NCBI RefSeq assembly: GCF_900086645.1 | Contig: NZ_LT576451.1 | Coordinates: 1,798,001-1,862,000, forward strand | Direction: 5' to 3' | Length of the DNA: 64,000 nt | Source: Curtobacterium sp. 9128 | GTDB lineage: Bacteria > Actinomycetota > Actinomycetes > Actinomycetales > Microbacteriaceae | Part shown: positions 16,817 to 25,388 of the stretch, piece by piece | How positions within the stretch are numbered: the first letter of the stretch is position 1 | How the letters are laid out: each line of letters starts with the position of its first letter | Translations under genes and position numbers: made by a program | Notes under the pieces: model-generated | Database searches by the model: none | Seen by the model: the letters and a program-made list of their open reading frames with translations, nothing else | Told to the model about the DNA's origin: nothing

Positions 16817-17188
16817 ATGACTGACCTGAACAGCAAGCCCGAGTTCGACGCCCCCGAGGGCCCGGCCCCCACCGACCTCGTCATCACCGACATCGTCGAG
16901 GGCACCGGGGACGAAGCGTCCGCCGGCTCGACCGTGAAGGTGCACTACGCCGGCGTCGAGTACGAGTCCGGCGAGGAGTTCGACAGCTCGTGGAACCGCG
17001 GCGAGCCGATCGACTTCCCGCTCGCGGCGCTCGTCCGCGGCTGGCAGGAGGGCATCCCCGGCATGAAGGTCGGCGGGCGTCGCAAGCTCGTCGTCCCGCC
17101 GGAGCTCGCCTACGGGCCGGCCGGCGGCGGACACTTCCTGTCCGGCAAGACCCTGATCTTCGTGATCGATCTGCTCGGGGTGCGCTGA
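16817..17188 (+). CDS. FKBP-type peptidyl-prolyl isomerase
   Basis: This 123-residue cytosolic FKBP domain catalyses cis-trans isomerisation of Xaa-Pro bonds. Typical segments are VKVHYAGVEYESGEEFDSSW, GWQEGIPGMKVGGRRKLVVPP and LAYGP, ending in LIFVIDLLGV; the active-site aromatic and Asp positions are present. It has no signal peptide. The ATG at 16817 starts the domain directly. It overlaps the downstream aldo/keto reductase by one base (TGATG). Confidence 0.92.
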   Translation: MTDLNSKPEFDAPEGPAPTDLVITDIVEGTGDEASAGSTVKVHYAGVEYESGEEFDSSWNRGEPIDFPLAALVRGWQEGIPGMKVGGRRKLVVPPELAYGPAGGGHFLSGKTLIFVIDLLGVR

Positions 17189-18033
17189 TGGCGGCGGCCG
17201 TCCCACTCGCCCCGACGGTCGAGCTCAACGACGGGCACCAGATGCCCGTGCTGGGCCTCGGCACGTACTCGCTCGACGGCGACGAGGGTGCTGCCGCGAT
17301 CGGCACCGGCATCGCGAGCGGGTACCGCCTGCTCGACACCGCGCTGAACTACGGCAACGAAGACGCCGTCGGTCGTGCGGTGCGCGAGTCGGACGTCCCT
17401 CGCGACGAGCTCTTCGTCACGTCGAAGCTCCCCGGTCGCCACCACGGCTGGGACGAAGCGCACAAGTCGATCGACGAGACTCTGGGGAACCTCGGCCTCG
17501 AGTACGTCGACCTCTACCTGATCCACTGGCCGAATCCGTCCGTGGACAAGTTCGTGGACACGTGGAAGGCGTTCGTCGACCTCCGCGACAGCGGCAAGGT
17601 CCGCTCGATCGGCGTCTCGAACTTCACGCCCGCGCACCTCGCACGCATCATCGACGCGACCGGGGTCGCCCCCGCGGTGAACCAGGTCGAGCTGCACCCG
17701 TACTTCCCCCAGGCGGACCTGCGAGCGGTGCACGCCGACCTCGGGATCGTCACCGAGAGCTGGAGCCCGCTCGCCAAGCGGTCCGAGCTCCTCACCGAGG
17801 AACCGATCACCGCTGCGGCTGCCGCACACGGGGTCACCCCCGGGCAGGTCGTGCTGCGCTGGCACACCCAGCTCGGCGCGATCCCGGTGCCGAAGTCCGG
17901 CGATGCCGACCGGCAGCGCGAGAACCTCGACGTGTTCGGGTTCACGCTCTCCGACGACGAGGTCTCGGCGATCTCCGGTCTCGAGCGTGGCCGGCTCTGG
18001 GACGGCGACCCGGACACCCACGAAGAGATGTAG
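17188..18033 (+). CDS. Aldo/keto reductase
   Basis: The 281-residue NADPH-dependent oxidoreductase has the complete catalytic tetrad of the family: Asp50 and Tyr55 in LLDTALNYGNE, Lys80 in VTSKLPG and His113 in YLIHWPNP. SIGVSNF and the C-terminal IPVPKSGDADRQREN shape the cofactor pocket. It resembles the 2,5-diketo-gluconate reductase/xylose reductase group; the natural substrate is not evident. ATG at 17188 overlaps the FKBP stop, so the genes are translationally coupled, and a perfect palindrome follows at 18051. Confidence 0.9.
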   Translation: MAAAVPLAPTVELNDGHQMPVLGLGTYSLDGDEGAAAIGTGIASGYRLLDTALNYGNEDAVGRAVRESDVPRDELFVTSKLPGRHHGWDEAHKSIDETLGNLGLEYVDLYLIHWPNPSVDKFVDTWKAFVDLRDSGKVRSIGVSNFTPAHLARIIDATGVAPAVNQVELHPYFPQADLRAVHADLGIVTESWSPLAKRSELLTEEPITAAAAAHGVTPGQVVLRWHTQLGAIPVPKSGDADRQRENLDVFGFTLSDDEVSAISGLERGRLWDGDPDTHEEM

Positions 18034-18050
18034 CGCTGACGCGCTGATGG

Positions 18051-18088
18051 ACGGGAGGCGCGGTGCCAGCTGGCACCGCGCCTCCCGT
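18051..18088. terminator. Perfect 38-bp palindrome after the reductase gene
   Basis: ACGGGAGGCGCGGTGCCAGC continues into its exact complement with no loop. It lies 17 bp after the reductase stop and just before the helD promoter (TACACT 18103-18108), where it should terminate the FKBP-reductase transcript. It belongs to the GACGGGAGGC hairpin family. Confidence 0.75.
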
Positions 18089-18135
18089 GCGTCCCGTGGG
18101 ACTACACTGGATACCCCTGTCCCGAAGGGTGGCGT

Positions 18136-20379
18136 GTGTCCGAACCGACCGAGATCGACCGTGAGCGTACGTACGTCGACGGGCTCTTCGCCCGACTCGA
18201 CGAACTGACCGCCGAGGCCGGACAACGCCTCACCGAGACCCGCCGTCAGGCGGTCGGTGGGAACCACCAGAGCCGCAGCGAGCGTGACGCGTTCGCCAAG
18301 CTCTACGAGGACACCATCCAGACGCTCGAGCGCGTCGGGGACCGGCTCGTCTTCGGTCGGCTCGAGGTCGCCGATCCCCCCGCTGGCGAGGACGCCTTCC
18401 GGTACATCGGCCGCGTGGGGCTCCGCGACCGGGACCACCGCCCGCTCCTGCTCGACTGGCGCGTCCCCGGTGCCAGCGCCTTCTACCAGGCCACTGCCGC
18501 GCACCCGATGGGCATGCGTGCCCGTCGGCACCTCTCGCTCGAGGGCCGATCGGTCGTCGGCGTCGAGGACGAGGTCTTCGACGCCACGCTCTACGACGAC
18601 GAGCGCACGCACCTGCAGGGCGAGGGTGCACTGCTCGCCGCGGTCACCGCCGAGCGCACCGGCCGGATGACCGACATCGTCGCGACCATCCAGGGCGAGC
18701 AGGACCGCATCATCCGCTCACCGCTCGAGGGCGTCCTCATCGTGCAGGGCGGACCCGGCACGGGCAAGACCGCCGTCGCGCTGCACCGCGCCGCGTACCT
18801 GCTGTACTCCTACCGCGAGCGGCTCCGGGGCTCCGGCGTGCTCGTCGTCGGGCCGTCCCCGGCGTTCCTGACCTACATCGAGCAGGTGCTGCCGTCCCTC
18901 GGCGAGACCGGCGTCGTGATGGCCTCGCTCGGGTCGCTCTACCCCGGTGTGCACGCGACGACCCACGACCGCCGGGACACCGCCGCGGTGAAGGGCTCGG
19001 CGGAGATCGCCGACCTGCTCCGTCGCGCGGTCCGCTCGCGGCAGGTCGTGCCCGCGGAATCGGTGACCCTCGACGTCGAGGGTGAACGGCTCGTCGTCCC
19101 GCCGCAGCTCGTCGCGGACGCGATGCGCCGCGCCCAGGACCGTGGGAAGCCCCACAACGTCGCCAGGGTCACGTTCAACAAGATCGCGCTCGACGCCATG
19201 ACGAAGCTCCTGGCCGACCAGCTCCGCGAGCGCGGTACCACCGTCGACGACGCGGACATCAAGGTCCTGCGCGAGGACATCCGCTCGTCGTACGACGCCC
19301 GCGTGCTGCTCAACACCGCGTGGCTGCCGCTGCCGGCGGAGAAGCTGCTCGAGGACCTGTACGCCCGGCCGAACTGGCTCGCGTCGCTCACCCCGAACTG
19401 GACTCCCCAGCGCCGTGCCCTGCTGGCGCGCGAGCGCGGGGCGACGTTCACAGTCGAGGACGTCCCGCTCCTCGACGAGGCCGCCGAGCTCCTCGGCACG
19501 TTCGACCCGACGGGCGGTGCCGCGAAGCGCCAGGCGAAGGCGAGTCGCAACCGGGACATCGAGAACGCCAGGCAGGCCATCGAGAACATGGGCGTCGAGG
19601 GCATCGTCACCGCCGAGCAGGTCGCCGGCGCCTTCGCCGAGGGCGGCGACCCCCGGAGCACCGCGGAACGCGCGGCCGAGGACCGGGAGTGGACGTACGG
19701 CCACATCGTCGTCGACGAGGCGCAGGAGCTCTCCCCGATGCAGTGGCGCGTGCTCGCGCGCCGCAACCCGCTCCGCTCGTTCACGATCGTCGGCGACATG
19801 GCGCAGGGGTCCTCGCCGGGAGCCGCCCGCACCTGGGACGACGTCATCGGCGCGCTCGCCCGACGCCGTCGTGGTCGTGCCCCGCAGGTGCCCCTCGACC
19901 ACCGTGTCGAGGAACTCACTGTCAACTACCGCACGCCGCGGTCCATCGTCGAGGCAGCGGGTGCGTTCGCCGCGTCCGCCGGGCTCACGGTCACCGCGAA
20001 CCAGGCGGTCCGGGACGGCGACCCCGTCGTGCGGCTCCGAGCGTCCCGCGCCGAGGTCCTCGACACCATCGCCACGACGGTGGCGTCCGAGCGCGAGCAC
20101 ATCGGCTCGGGGACGATGGGCGTGATCGTGCCGGACGCCCAGGTCGACGTCGTGCGACAGCGTCTGGCGCAGGGCGACCTCGACGTCCGGAGCCTCGGGT
20201 CACCGCGTTCGGGATCGGTCACGGTGCTCACCGGTGCGGACGCCAAGGGGTTGGAGTTCGACGGCGTGCTGCTCGTGGACCCGGACGGCGTCGGGGACGA
20301 CGCGGCCCGTGCGGCCGCCGCGGTCTACGTCGCGATGACGCGTCCGACGCGTCGCCTGACGGTCGTCGACGTCGCCTGA
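18136..20379 (+). CDS. helD: HelD-like RNA polymerase recycling ATPase
   Basis: The 747-residue protein is a UvrD-like superfamily 1 motor of the HelD type, which removes stalled RNA polymerase from DNA. The N-terminal ~90 residues form the charged helical arm typical of HelD. Walker A is GGPGTGKTAVALHRAAYLLY with Lys211; HIVVDEAQELSPMQW is Walker B; SFTIVGDMAQ is motif III, and the C-terminal KGLEFDGVLLVDP and VYVAMTRPTRRL close the second RecA domain. In actinobacteria such proteins can also affect rifampicin response (family knowledge). GTG at 18136 has GAAGGGTGG upstream, and TACACT at 18103-18108 is its likely -10. Confidence 0.92.
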   Translation: MSEPTEIDRERTYVDGLFARLDELTAEAGQRLTETRRQAVGGNHQSRSERDAFAKLYEDTIQTLERVGDRLVFGRLEVADPPAGEDAFRYIGRVGLRDRDHRPLLLDWRVPGASAFYQATAAHPMGMRARRHLSLEGRSVVGVEDEVFDATLYDDERTHLQGEGALLAAVTAERTGRMTDIVATIQGEQDRIIRSPLEGVLIVQGGPGTGKTAVALHRAAYLLYSYRERLRGSGVLVVGPSPAFLTYIEQVLPSLGETGVVMASLGSLYPGVHATTHDRRDTAAVKGSAEIADLLRRAVRSRQVVPAESVTLDVEGERLVVPPQLVADAMRRAQDRGKPHNVARVTFNKIALDAMTKLLADQLRERGTTVDDADIKVLREDIRSSYDARVLLNTAWLPLPAEKLLEDLYARPNWLASLTPNWTPQRRALLARERGATFTVEDVPLLDEAAELLGTFDPTGGAAKRQAKASRNRDIENARQAIENMGVEGIVTAEQVAGAFAEGGDPRSTAERAAEDREWTYGHIVVDEAQELSPMQWRVLARRNPLRSFTIVGDMAQGSSPGAARTWDDVIGALARRRRGRAPQVPLDHRVEELTVNYRTPRSIVEAAGAFAASAGLTVTANQAVRDGDPVVRLRASRAEVLDTIATTVASEREHIGSGTMGVIVPDAQVDVVRQRLAQGDLDVRSLGSPRSGSVTVLTGADAKGLEFDGVLLVDPDGVGDDAARAAAAVYVAMTRPTRRLTVVDVA

Positions 20380-20433
20380 CCAGTCCGGGCGCAGGCGTCC
20401 CTGGTCGTTCGCCGATTGCGCCCCCGCACGAAG

Positions 20434-20461
20434 ATCGCGCCCCGTCACGACGGGGCGCGAT
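20434..20461. terminator. Intrinsic terminator between helD and the emfourin gene
   Basis: ATCGCGCCCCGT, a CACG loop and ACGGGGCGCGAT form a perfect 12-bp stem in the 178-bp spacer between convergent genes. A related second stem (GTTCGC...GCGCGAAC) follows at once, and a single GACGGGAGGC arm lies at 20534. Confidence 0.8.
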
Positions 20462-20557
20462 GTTCGCAACGGGGCGCGAACGGGCTGAAGCATGGGCGAG
20501 GCGGGGCGGGGTGCGAACGGGTCGCAGACGCCGGACGGGAGGCCACGGTCGGGTCCG

Positions 20558-20830
20558 TCAGGTCGGGTCGCCCTCGGCACGCACCCGGTCCACGAGCGCG
20601 GCCCACTGGCCGTCGAGCTGGCTGCCCGGCATCCGCACGGTGGTCCTGGCGACGGTGATCGTCCACTCGAAGTCGTCCGGTACCCGTCCACGGCGTCGGA
20701 CCGGCGGCTCGCGGGGGAGGGCGTCGACGAGGTCGTACCAGCCGTCCGGGTCGTCGCAGGACTCCGTGTCCACGCGCCACCCACGCGTGAGGCCGGCGAC
20801 CCCACCACTCCGGCGGACGACGATGTGCAT
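20558..20830 (-). CDS. Emfourin-type (M4in) protealysin inhibitor
   Basis: The 90-residue protein begins MHIVVRRSGGVAGLTRGW and ends with a DDFEWTITV...GQWAALVDRV segment, which I recognise as the emfourin (protealysin inhibitor) pattern with the early SGG-aG turn. Such proteins inhibit M4 metallopeptidases stoichiometrically and are encoded next to their target. That is the case here: the M4 protease gene ends 41 bp upstream on the same strand. ATG at 20830 lies 6 nt after TATTTT, so it may also be made from its own leaderless transcript. Family assignment is from recognition, not alignment. Confidence 0.75.
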   Translation of the reverse strand: MHIVVRRSGGVAGLTRGWRVDTESCDDPDGWYDLVDALPREPPVRRRGRVPDDFEWTITVARTTVRMPGSQLDGQWAALVDRVRAEGDPT

Positions 20831-20871
20831 GCCCCGAAAATACCCCCGCGCGGCGCGGTCCGGCCGGGAGA

Positions 20872-21948
20872 TCAGGGGAGCACGCCGACCGTGCGCCACG
20901 CATCGGTGACGGCGGACGACTCGCGGGAGCCTGCCCCGAACCGGGCGTCGGCAGCCGACACCGTGACGCGGGCGAAGCCGGCGAAGTCGATCGAGGCCGT
21001 CACCTCCGCCGAGGTGAGCGCGTCCCACCACACCGCGCCGGCGCCTTCCCACGCACGACCGCCGATCGCCGTCGCCGCGAGGAAGAACGCGTGGTTCGGG
21101 ATGCCGGAGTTCGTGTGGACGCCGCCCGAGTCGTCCTCGGTGTCGACGTACCCGGCCATGGTCGCCGGCTGCGGGTCCTTGCCGAGCACCGGGTCGTCGT
21201 ACGCGGTACCCGGTGCCTTCATGGACCGGAGCGCCACCCCGTGCACGGCCGGCGTGAAGAGGCCCTCGCCGATGAGCCAGCTCGCCTGGTCGGCGGTCTG
21301 ACCAGCGGCGTACTGCGCGACGAGGGAGCCGAAGACGTCGCTCACCGACTCGTTGAGCGCCCCGGACTGCCCCTGGTAGGTCAGGTCGGCCGTGTACTGG
21401 GTGACCCCGTGTGCGAGCTCGTGCCCGATGACGTCGAGGGCGATCGTGAAGCGCTCGAAGACCTCGCCGTCCCCGTCGCCGAACACCATCTGCGTGCCGT
21501 CCCAGTAGGCGTTGTCGTAGTCGTTCCCGTAGTGCACGCTCGCGTCGAGGGGGAGCCCGGCGCCGTCGATCGACACCCGCCCGAACACGTCGAGCCAGAA
21601 GGCGTGGGTCGCACCGAGGCCCGCGTACGCCTCGTCCACGGCCGCGTCACCGGTGTCCGGGGCTCCTTCGCTGCGGACGAGGGTGCCGGGGAGCGAGGTC
21701 GACCCGTGCGCGTCGAAGATGCTCCGCTGTGGCGACCGGTCGGGGGCAGCGGCGGCGTGCCTGATGCCGAGCCGTGCTTCGCGCTTGGGTGCCTCGACGA
21801 CGGCGAGCGAGGCCAACGCCGTGCGTGCGGCGGGGGTCGCGCGGGGGAAGGCGTCCGACGGTGCGTCCGCGATGGCGCGCAGCAGGTACGGCGGGACGAC
21901 GGATCGGCGGCCGACGGATCGGGGCTGGGCGGAGGTCATGGTGACCAT
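20872..21948 (-). CDS. Protealysin-like M4 metallopeptidase
   Basis: This 358-residue thermolysin-family protease has the zinc motif HELAHG (His176, Glu177, His180) and the third ligand Glu200 in GALNESVSD. The short N-terminal propeptide carries VVPPYLLRAIAD, the PPYxL motif of protealysin-type precursors, and there is no Sec signal peptide, as in protealysin. ATG at 21948 (MVTMTSAQ) has a G-rich Shine-Dalgarno-like stretch; 21939 is an alternative start. It lies between the GH6 gene (44 bp upstream) and the emfourin gene (41 bp downstream) on one strand, so protease and inhibitor are probably co-transcribed. Confidence 0.9.
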   Translation of the reverse strand: MVTMTSAQPRSVGRRSVVPPYLLRAIADAPSDAFPRATPAARTALASLAVVEAPKREARLGIRHAAAAPDRSPQRSIFDAHGSTSLPGTLVRSEGAPDTGDAAVDEAYAGLGATHAFWLDVFGRVSIDGAGLPLDASVHYGNDYDNAYWDGTQMVFGDGDGEVFERFTIALDVIGHELAHGVTQYTADLTYQGQSGALNESVSDVFGSLVAQYAAGQTADQASWLIGEGLFTPAVHGVALRSMKAPGTAYDDPVLGKDPQPATMAGYVDTEDDSGGVHTNSGIPNHAFFLAATAIGGRAWEGAGAVWWDALTSAEVTASIDFAGFARVTVSAADARFGAGSRESSAVTDAWRTVGVLP

Positions 21949-21992
21949 GGAACCCCCGACAGCCGACAATCGGGGCCGAGCCGGGCCTCCTG

Positions 21993-23051
21993 TCAGTCGC
22001 CCTTGCGGTTCTCGACCAGGGCGAGCGCGTACGACTCCCACCACTGGCCGGCTGCCGGGCCGCCGTTGCAGGTGCCGTCGCTGAGCCCCGGCGTCTTCAC
22101 CCAGAGCAGCGCGTCCAGCCGGCTCGACCCCGCGGTCACGTGCGGGTCCTGCCCGAGCCCTGCGCCCTTCGGGTTGCACCAGTCGCCACGCCAGCCCTGA
22201 CCGTTCCGGGAGACGTCGATGACGAAGTGCGGGTCACCACCGACGGCATCGGCCAGTCGGTCGGCGTACGCGCGCTCCTGGTCGACGCGGTAGAAGTTCG
22301 ACACGTTCGTGAAGAAGCCCTGCGTCTCATCGATCCCGGCTTCGCGGAGCCACTTCGCCATCGACGCCGTCGGCACGCGGTTCTCGTTGCCGCCGTCGAG
22401 GTAGACCGTCAGCCCGTGGCCGGTGAGTGCGTCCACCGCCTTCCTGAGCAGGGGGAGCCGGGAGTCCTGGAGCCGCTTGCACACCTGGATCTGCGCGATG
22501 GCGTCGGGTTCGACCAGCACGACGGCTTTGGACCCGGCCATCGCCCGCACCGCGGAGCGCACCCACGGGACGTACTCGGACGCGGTCGTGCCGCCCTTCG
22601 AGTAGTGACCGCAGTCCCGGTCGGGCACGTTGTAGAGGACGAACACCGGCGTCCGGTCCTGCTTCCTGGCGTTCGAGACGACGTCGCGGACGGTCTCCCG
22701 GGTCTGGGTGACCGAGGGGTTCGTCAACCACGTGGCGATCGGCTGGTCCGCGATGACGGCGATGCGGTCGGCGGTGTCCTGCTCGCCGTCCTGCCGGGCG
22801 GCTGACTCCCGCATCCCGGGCTGGTTCTCGTTCGCGGGCTGTCGTGCGAGACCACCGGGGAACGCCTGGGCGGCGCTCTTCCGCTCGACGATGTGTCGGC
22901 CGTCCGGGCCGTTCGGCCGGTTCGGGAGCCAGAGCGCGACGGCCGCGACGACGGCGATCACCACGACGGCGGCACCGCCGATCCACAGCCACTGGCGGGC
23001 AGCACTCGGCACGCGGGTCCGGCGCGGGCGATTCGTCTCGTGGTCCGGCAT
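21993..23051 (-). CDS. Membrane-anchored glycoside hydrolase family 6 (cellulase)
   Basis: The 352-residue protein has a basic N-terminus, one hydrophobic helix (about residues 22-43) and an extracytoplasmic GH6 domain. Visible GH6 features are FVLYNVPDRDCGHYSKGG (with a catalytic Asp), VVLVEPDAIAQ, YLDGGNENR, FFTNVSNF and FVIDVSRNGQGWRGDWCNP. These enzymes cut beta-1,4-glucan with inversion; endo- versus exo-action cannot be told. No carbohydrate-binding module is present. ATG at 23051 has GGGAGG nine nt upstream. A palindrome typical of LacI-family operators lies at 23205-23220, about 155 bp upstream. Confidence 0.9.
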   Translation of the reverse strand: MPDHETNRPRRTRVPSAARQWLWIGGAAVVVIAVVAAVALWLPNRPNGPDGRHIVERKSAAQAFPGGLARQPANENQPGMRESAARQDGEQDTADRIAVIADQPIATWLTNPSVTQTRETVRDVVSNARKQDRTPVFVLYNVPDRDCGHYSKGGTTASEYVPWVRSAVRAMAGSKAVVLVEPDAIAQIQVCKRLQDSRLPLLRKAVDALTGHGLTVYLDGGNENRVPTASMAKWLREAGIDETQGFFTNVSNFYRVDQERAYADRLADAVGGDPHFVIDVSRNGQGWRGDWCNPKGAGLGQDPHVTAGSSRLDALLWVKTPGLSDGTCNGGPAAGQWWESYALALVENRKGD

Positions 23052-23204
23052 CGGCGGTCCTCCCTGGTCTGACCGTTGTCCGTCGGGCGCTGCGTTCGTG
23101 CGGTTCCGGGCGGCCCTGTTCCACCCGTGGTCCCATGCTTCCACCCCGAGGACCCGCCTGGCCACCACGGGCAGGCGTTCCCTCAGCATCGGCGGTGCTC
23201 CTGC

Positions 23205-23220
23205 CCAGGAGCGCTCCAGG
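23205..23220. promoter_or_regulatory. LacI-family operator-like palindrome (CebR/CelR-like)
   Basis: CCAGGAGCGCTCCAGG contains GGAGCGCTCC, the core of the known actinobacterial cellobiose-regulator site TGGGAGCGCTCCCA. It lies in the divergent region between the GH6 cellulase (start 23051) and the VanZ gene (start 23253). The cellulase context supports sugar-controlled repression, but the outer bases deviate from the consensus. Confidence 0.55.
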
Positions 23221-23252
23221 TGTCGCGCAGGCCGGTGACCCACACTGTCCGG

Positions 23253-23699
23253 ATGCTCCGGAAACTCCTCCTGCTCGCCCTCACGGCGGCCTACGCCTGG
23301 GTGATCTGGCGGATGACGTTGACCCCGCACGTCTTCTCCGACGCGCAGCAGTCCTTCGTCTCGCACGCGATCGTCTGGGCGCAGCAGCTCCCGGGGGGCG
23401 CGTGGCTCACCTACGACCGGACGGAGTTCCTCGCGAACATCGCCATGTTCGTGCCCGTCGGGATGATCGCCGCGATGTGGTTGCCGCGCCGTTGGTGGTT
23501 CGTCGCCGCGGTGCTGGCGGTCGGCCTCTCCGCCGGGATCGAGATCGCGCAGGGCGCACTGCTGCCGTACCGCGTGGCCGACCCGCACGACGTGCTGTCG
23601 AACGGCATGGGCGGGTTGCTCGGAGCGACGCTCGTCGGGCTCGCGCGCAGTCTGATGCCGGCCCCGCGTCGTCGTCGACTCCGGGCCAGGACCGCGTAG
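23253..23699 (+). CDS. VanZ-like membrane protein
   Basis: The 148-residue protein has an N-terminal membrane helix, then two or three more, with the VanZ-family pattern [16 protein letters not shown]...[21 protein letters not shown] followed by GMGGLLGA. VanZ was named for low-level teicoplanin resistance; most homologues, including this one, have no known role. ATG at 23253 is 6 nt after CACACT (23241-23246), consistent with a leaderless start. It precedes rpsO but is not in its operon, because rpsO has its own promoter. Confidence 0.82.
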   Translation: MLRKLLLLALTAAYAWVIWRMTLTPHVFSDAQQSFVSHAIVWAQQLPGGAWLTYDRTEFLANIAMFVPVGMIAAMWLPRRWWFVAAVLAVGLSAGIEIAQGALLPYRVADPHDVLSNGMGGLLGATLVGLARSLMPAPRRRRLRARTA

Positions 23700-23708
23700 C
23701 CCGTCTGG

Positions 23709-23799
23709 TAGTCTTGTGCGGTTGCCGTCGAACGGCCGCGGACAAAGAGCGCTCACGCATCCGGTGTGGGCACCGCGCAACGGACAGAAGGGGATCACC
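23709..23799 (+). promoter_or_regulatory. rpsO promoter and leader
   Basis: TAGTCT (23709-23714) is a good -10 and lies about 85 bp before the rpsO ATG, giving a leader of roughly 80 nt. S15 commonly represses its own translation through such leaders. I did not find a convincing pseudoknot by eye, so autoregulation here is only expected from the family. Confidence 0.5.
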
Positions 23800-24069
23800 A
23801 TGGCACTTGACGCGAAGGTCAAGCAGGAGATCATCGAAGAGTACGCGACCCACCCGGGCGACACCGGATCCCCCGAGGTCCAGGTCGCAGTTCTGACGCG
23901 TCGTATCAACGACCTGAACGAGCACCTCAAGGAGCACAAGCACGACCACCACTCGCGTCGTGGTCTGCTGCTCATGGTCGGTCAGCGTCGCCGTCTCCTC
24001 GGCTACCTCTCCGACGTCGACATCGCCCGCTACCGTGCGCTCATCGAGCGCCTCGGCCTGCGCCGATAA
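23800..24069 (+). CDS. rpsO: Ribosomal protein S15
   Basis: This 89-residue protein is a full-length S15, which binds 16S rRNA early in 30S assembly. The conserved [34 protein letters not shown] and RRRLLGYL segments are all present. ATG at 23800 has AGAAGGGG upstream. A strong terminator follows. In most bacteria pnp comes directly next; here it lies 6.1 kb downstream. Confidence 0.98.
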   Translation: MALDAKVKQEIIEEYATHPGDTGSPEVQVAVLTRRINDLNEHLKEHKHDHHSRRGLLLMVGQRRRLLGYLSDVDIARYRALIERLGLRR

Positions 24070-24105
24070 GGTCAGCGCCGCTAGTCGACCGACACACGCT
24101 TGACC

Positions 24106-24142
24106 GAACGCCCCGGTCCTCCTCGTGAGGCCCGGGGCGTTC
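24106..24142 (+). terminator. Intrinsic terminator after rpsO
   Basis: GAACGCCCCGG at 24106-24116 pairs with CCGGGGCGTTC at 24132-24142, an 11-bp GC-rich stem 37 bp after the rpsO stop. It cleanly separates rpsO from the genes that now follow it. Confidence 0.85.
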
Positions 24143-24196
24143 TCCGTGTGCCCGGAGGCCATCGATTCCGCCCGGAAGGGAGCACGAGGGGAATGG

Positions 24197-24242
24197 TTGC
24201 GAGGGAAGCCCTGTTGGGTACGATGTTCATGCAAACGCATCG
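24197..24242 (+). promoter_or_regulatory. Promoter of the FMN reductase gene with a palindromic site
   Basis: TTGCGA (24197-24202) and TACGAT (24219-24224) form a -35/-10 pair with a 16-bp spacer. Around the start site lie ATGC-AAAC-GCAT and the wider inverted repeat CGATG (24221-24225) / CATCG (24238-24242), a possible operator. Confidence 0.5.
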
Positions 24243-24258
24243 AAGATCGGGAGTCACC

Positions 24259-24882
24259 ATGACCACCATCGCCGTCGTCTCCGCCGGGCTCTCCGAGCCG
24301 TCGTCGACCCGCCTGCTCGCCGACCGCCTGGCGGCGTCCGCCGTCGCCGCCATCGAGCAGGGCCGGACTGGAGGCTCGCCCCGCGTCGTGCACGTCGACC
24401 TGCGTCCGCTGGCCCACGAGATCATCGACGCGATGCTCACCGGCTTCCAGGCCCCCGCCCTGGCAGCGGCGACCGCTGCGGTCGTCGAGGCCGACGCACT
24501 CGTCTTCGTCTCGCCGATCTTCACCGCAGGCATGAGCGGCCTGGCGAAGTCCTTCCTCGACGTGATGGACAAGGACGCCCTCGCCGACATGCCCGTCCTG
24601 CTCGGCGCGACCGGCGGCACGGCACGGCACTCCCTGGCACTCGAGCACGCGATGCGCCCGGTGTTCGCGTACCTCCGCGCGGCCGTCGTGCCGACCGGGG
24701 TGTTCGCCGCGACCGACGATTGGGGCACCCAGGGTGACCAGGCAGCCCTGGACGGTCGCATCCGCCGGGCCGGGACCGACCTCGCCTGGGCGATCGGAGC
24801 CTCCCGTCGGTCACCGCAGGAGGCGGACGCCCTGCCGGAGGTGCAGGACTTCGCGAGCCTGCTCGGCGGGCTCGGTCACTAG
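24259..24882 (+). CDS. NAD(P)H-dependent FMN reductase (flavodoxin fold)
   Basis: The 207-residue protein has the flavodoxin-like fold of FMN reductases: an N-terminal beta strand with VVSAGLSEPSSTRLLADRL (phosphate-binding loop), ALVFVSPIFTAGMSGLAKSFLD and the glycine-rich LLGATGGTARHS. It resembles the actinobacterial CE1759/SsuE-like group, which supplies reduced FMN to partner enzymes. GGGAG precedes the ATG at 24259. Reduced flavin supply next to an ApbE flavinylation operon may be meaningful, but an acetyltransferase gene on the opposite strand separates them. Its stop shares CTAG with that gene. Confidence 0.83.
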   Translation: MTTIAVVSAGLSEPSSTRLLADRLAASAVAAIEQGRTGGSPRVVHVDLRPLAHEIIDAMLTGFQAPALAAATAAVVEADALVFVSPIFTAGMSGLAKSFLDVMDKDALADMPVLLGATGGTARHSLALEHAMRPVFAYLRAAVVPTGVFAATDDWGTQGDQAALDGRIRRAGTDLAWAIGASRRSPQEADALPEVQDFASLLGGLGH

Positions 24883-25388
24883 AGCGGGCGGACGAACAGC
24901 CGGAACCGGACCGGACGGCCGTCCGCGTCGGTGTCGGTCGTGCTCGCGAACTCGCGGACGAAGGTGAAGCCGGCACGCTCGGCGACCTTCGCGGAGGCGG
25001 TGTTGCGGACGTCGGCGCGGATCGCGGCACGGGCCCCGACACCTCCGGAGCGGATGCGGTCGCAGATCTGCGCGACGGCGATCGCCGTCACGCCACGGCC
25101 GCGCATCCACGGCGCGATGCCGTAGGCGATGTTGACGTCGCCCGGATCGAGGCCGTCGCGGACGTCGGGGTCGTAGTCGATGGTGCCGACGCAGTCACCG
25201 TCGACGAGGACCGCGAACGCGCGTTTGCCCGCGCCGGCCGCTGCCTCGCGGGCGAGTCGGTCCACGTAGGCCTCGGTGCCGACGACCGTGCTGCGTCCGC
25301 CGCTCAGCCAGCGGATCGTCTCGTCGTCCTCCGCCGCGACGATCGCCGCGGCGTGCTCGTGCCGCAGCGGCTCGACGGTGACGTCCAC
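24879..25388 (-). CDS. GNAT family N-acetyltransferase
   Basis: The 169-residue protein has the acetyl-CoA binding motif in the middle, IAPWMRGRGVTAIAVAQI (motif A, R-G-x-G), and the RimJ/RimL-like tail NTASAKVAERAGFTFVRE. Substrate unknown. GTG at 25388 (VDVTVEPLRHEH) lies 6 nt after TACGGT (25400-25395), so a leaderless start is likely. The stop codon overlaps that of the FMN reductase in CTAG (24879-24882). Confidence 0.82.
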   Translation of the reverse strand: MDVTVEPLRHEHAAAIVAAEDDETIRWLSGGRSTVVGTEAYVDRLAREAAAGAGKRAFAVLVDGDCVGTIDYDPDVRDGLDPGDVNIAYGIAPWMRGRGVTAIAVAQICDRIRSGGVGARAAIRADVRNTASAKVAERAGFTFVREFASTTDTDADGRPVRFRLFVRPL

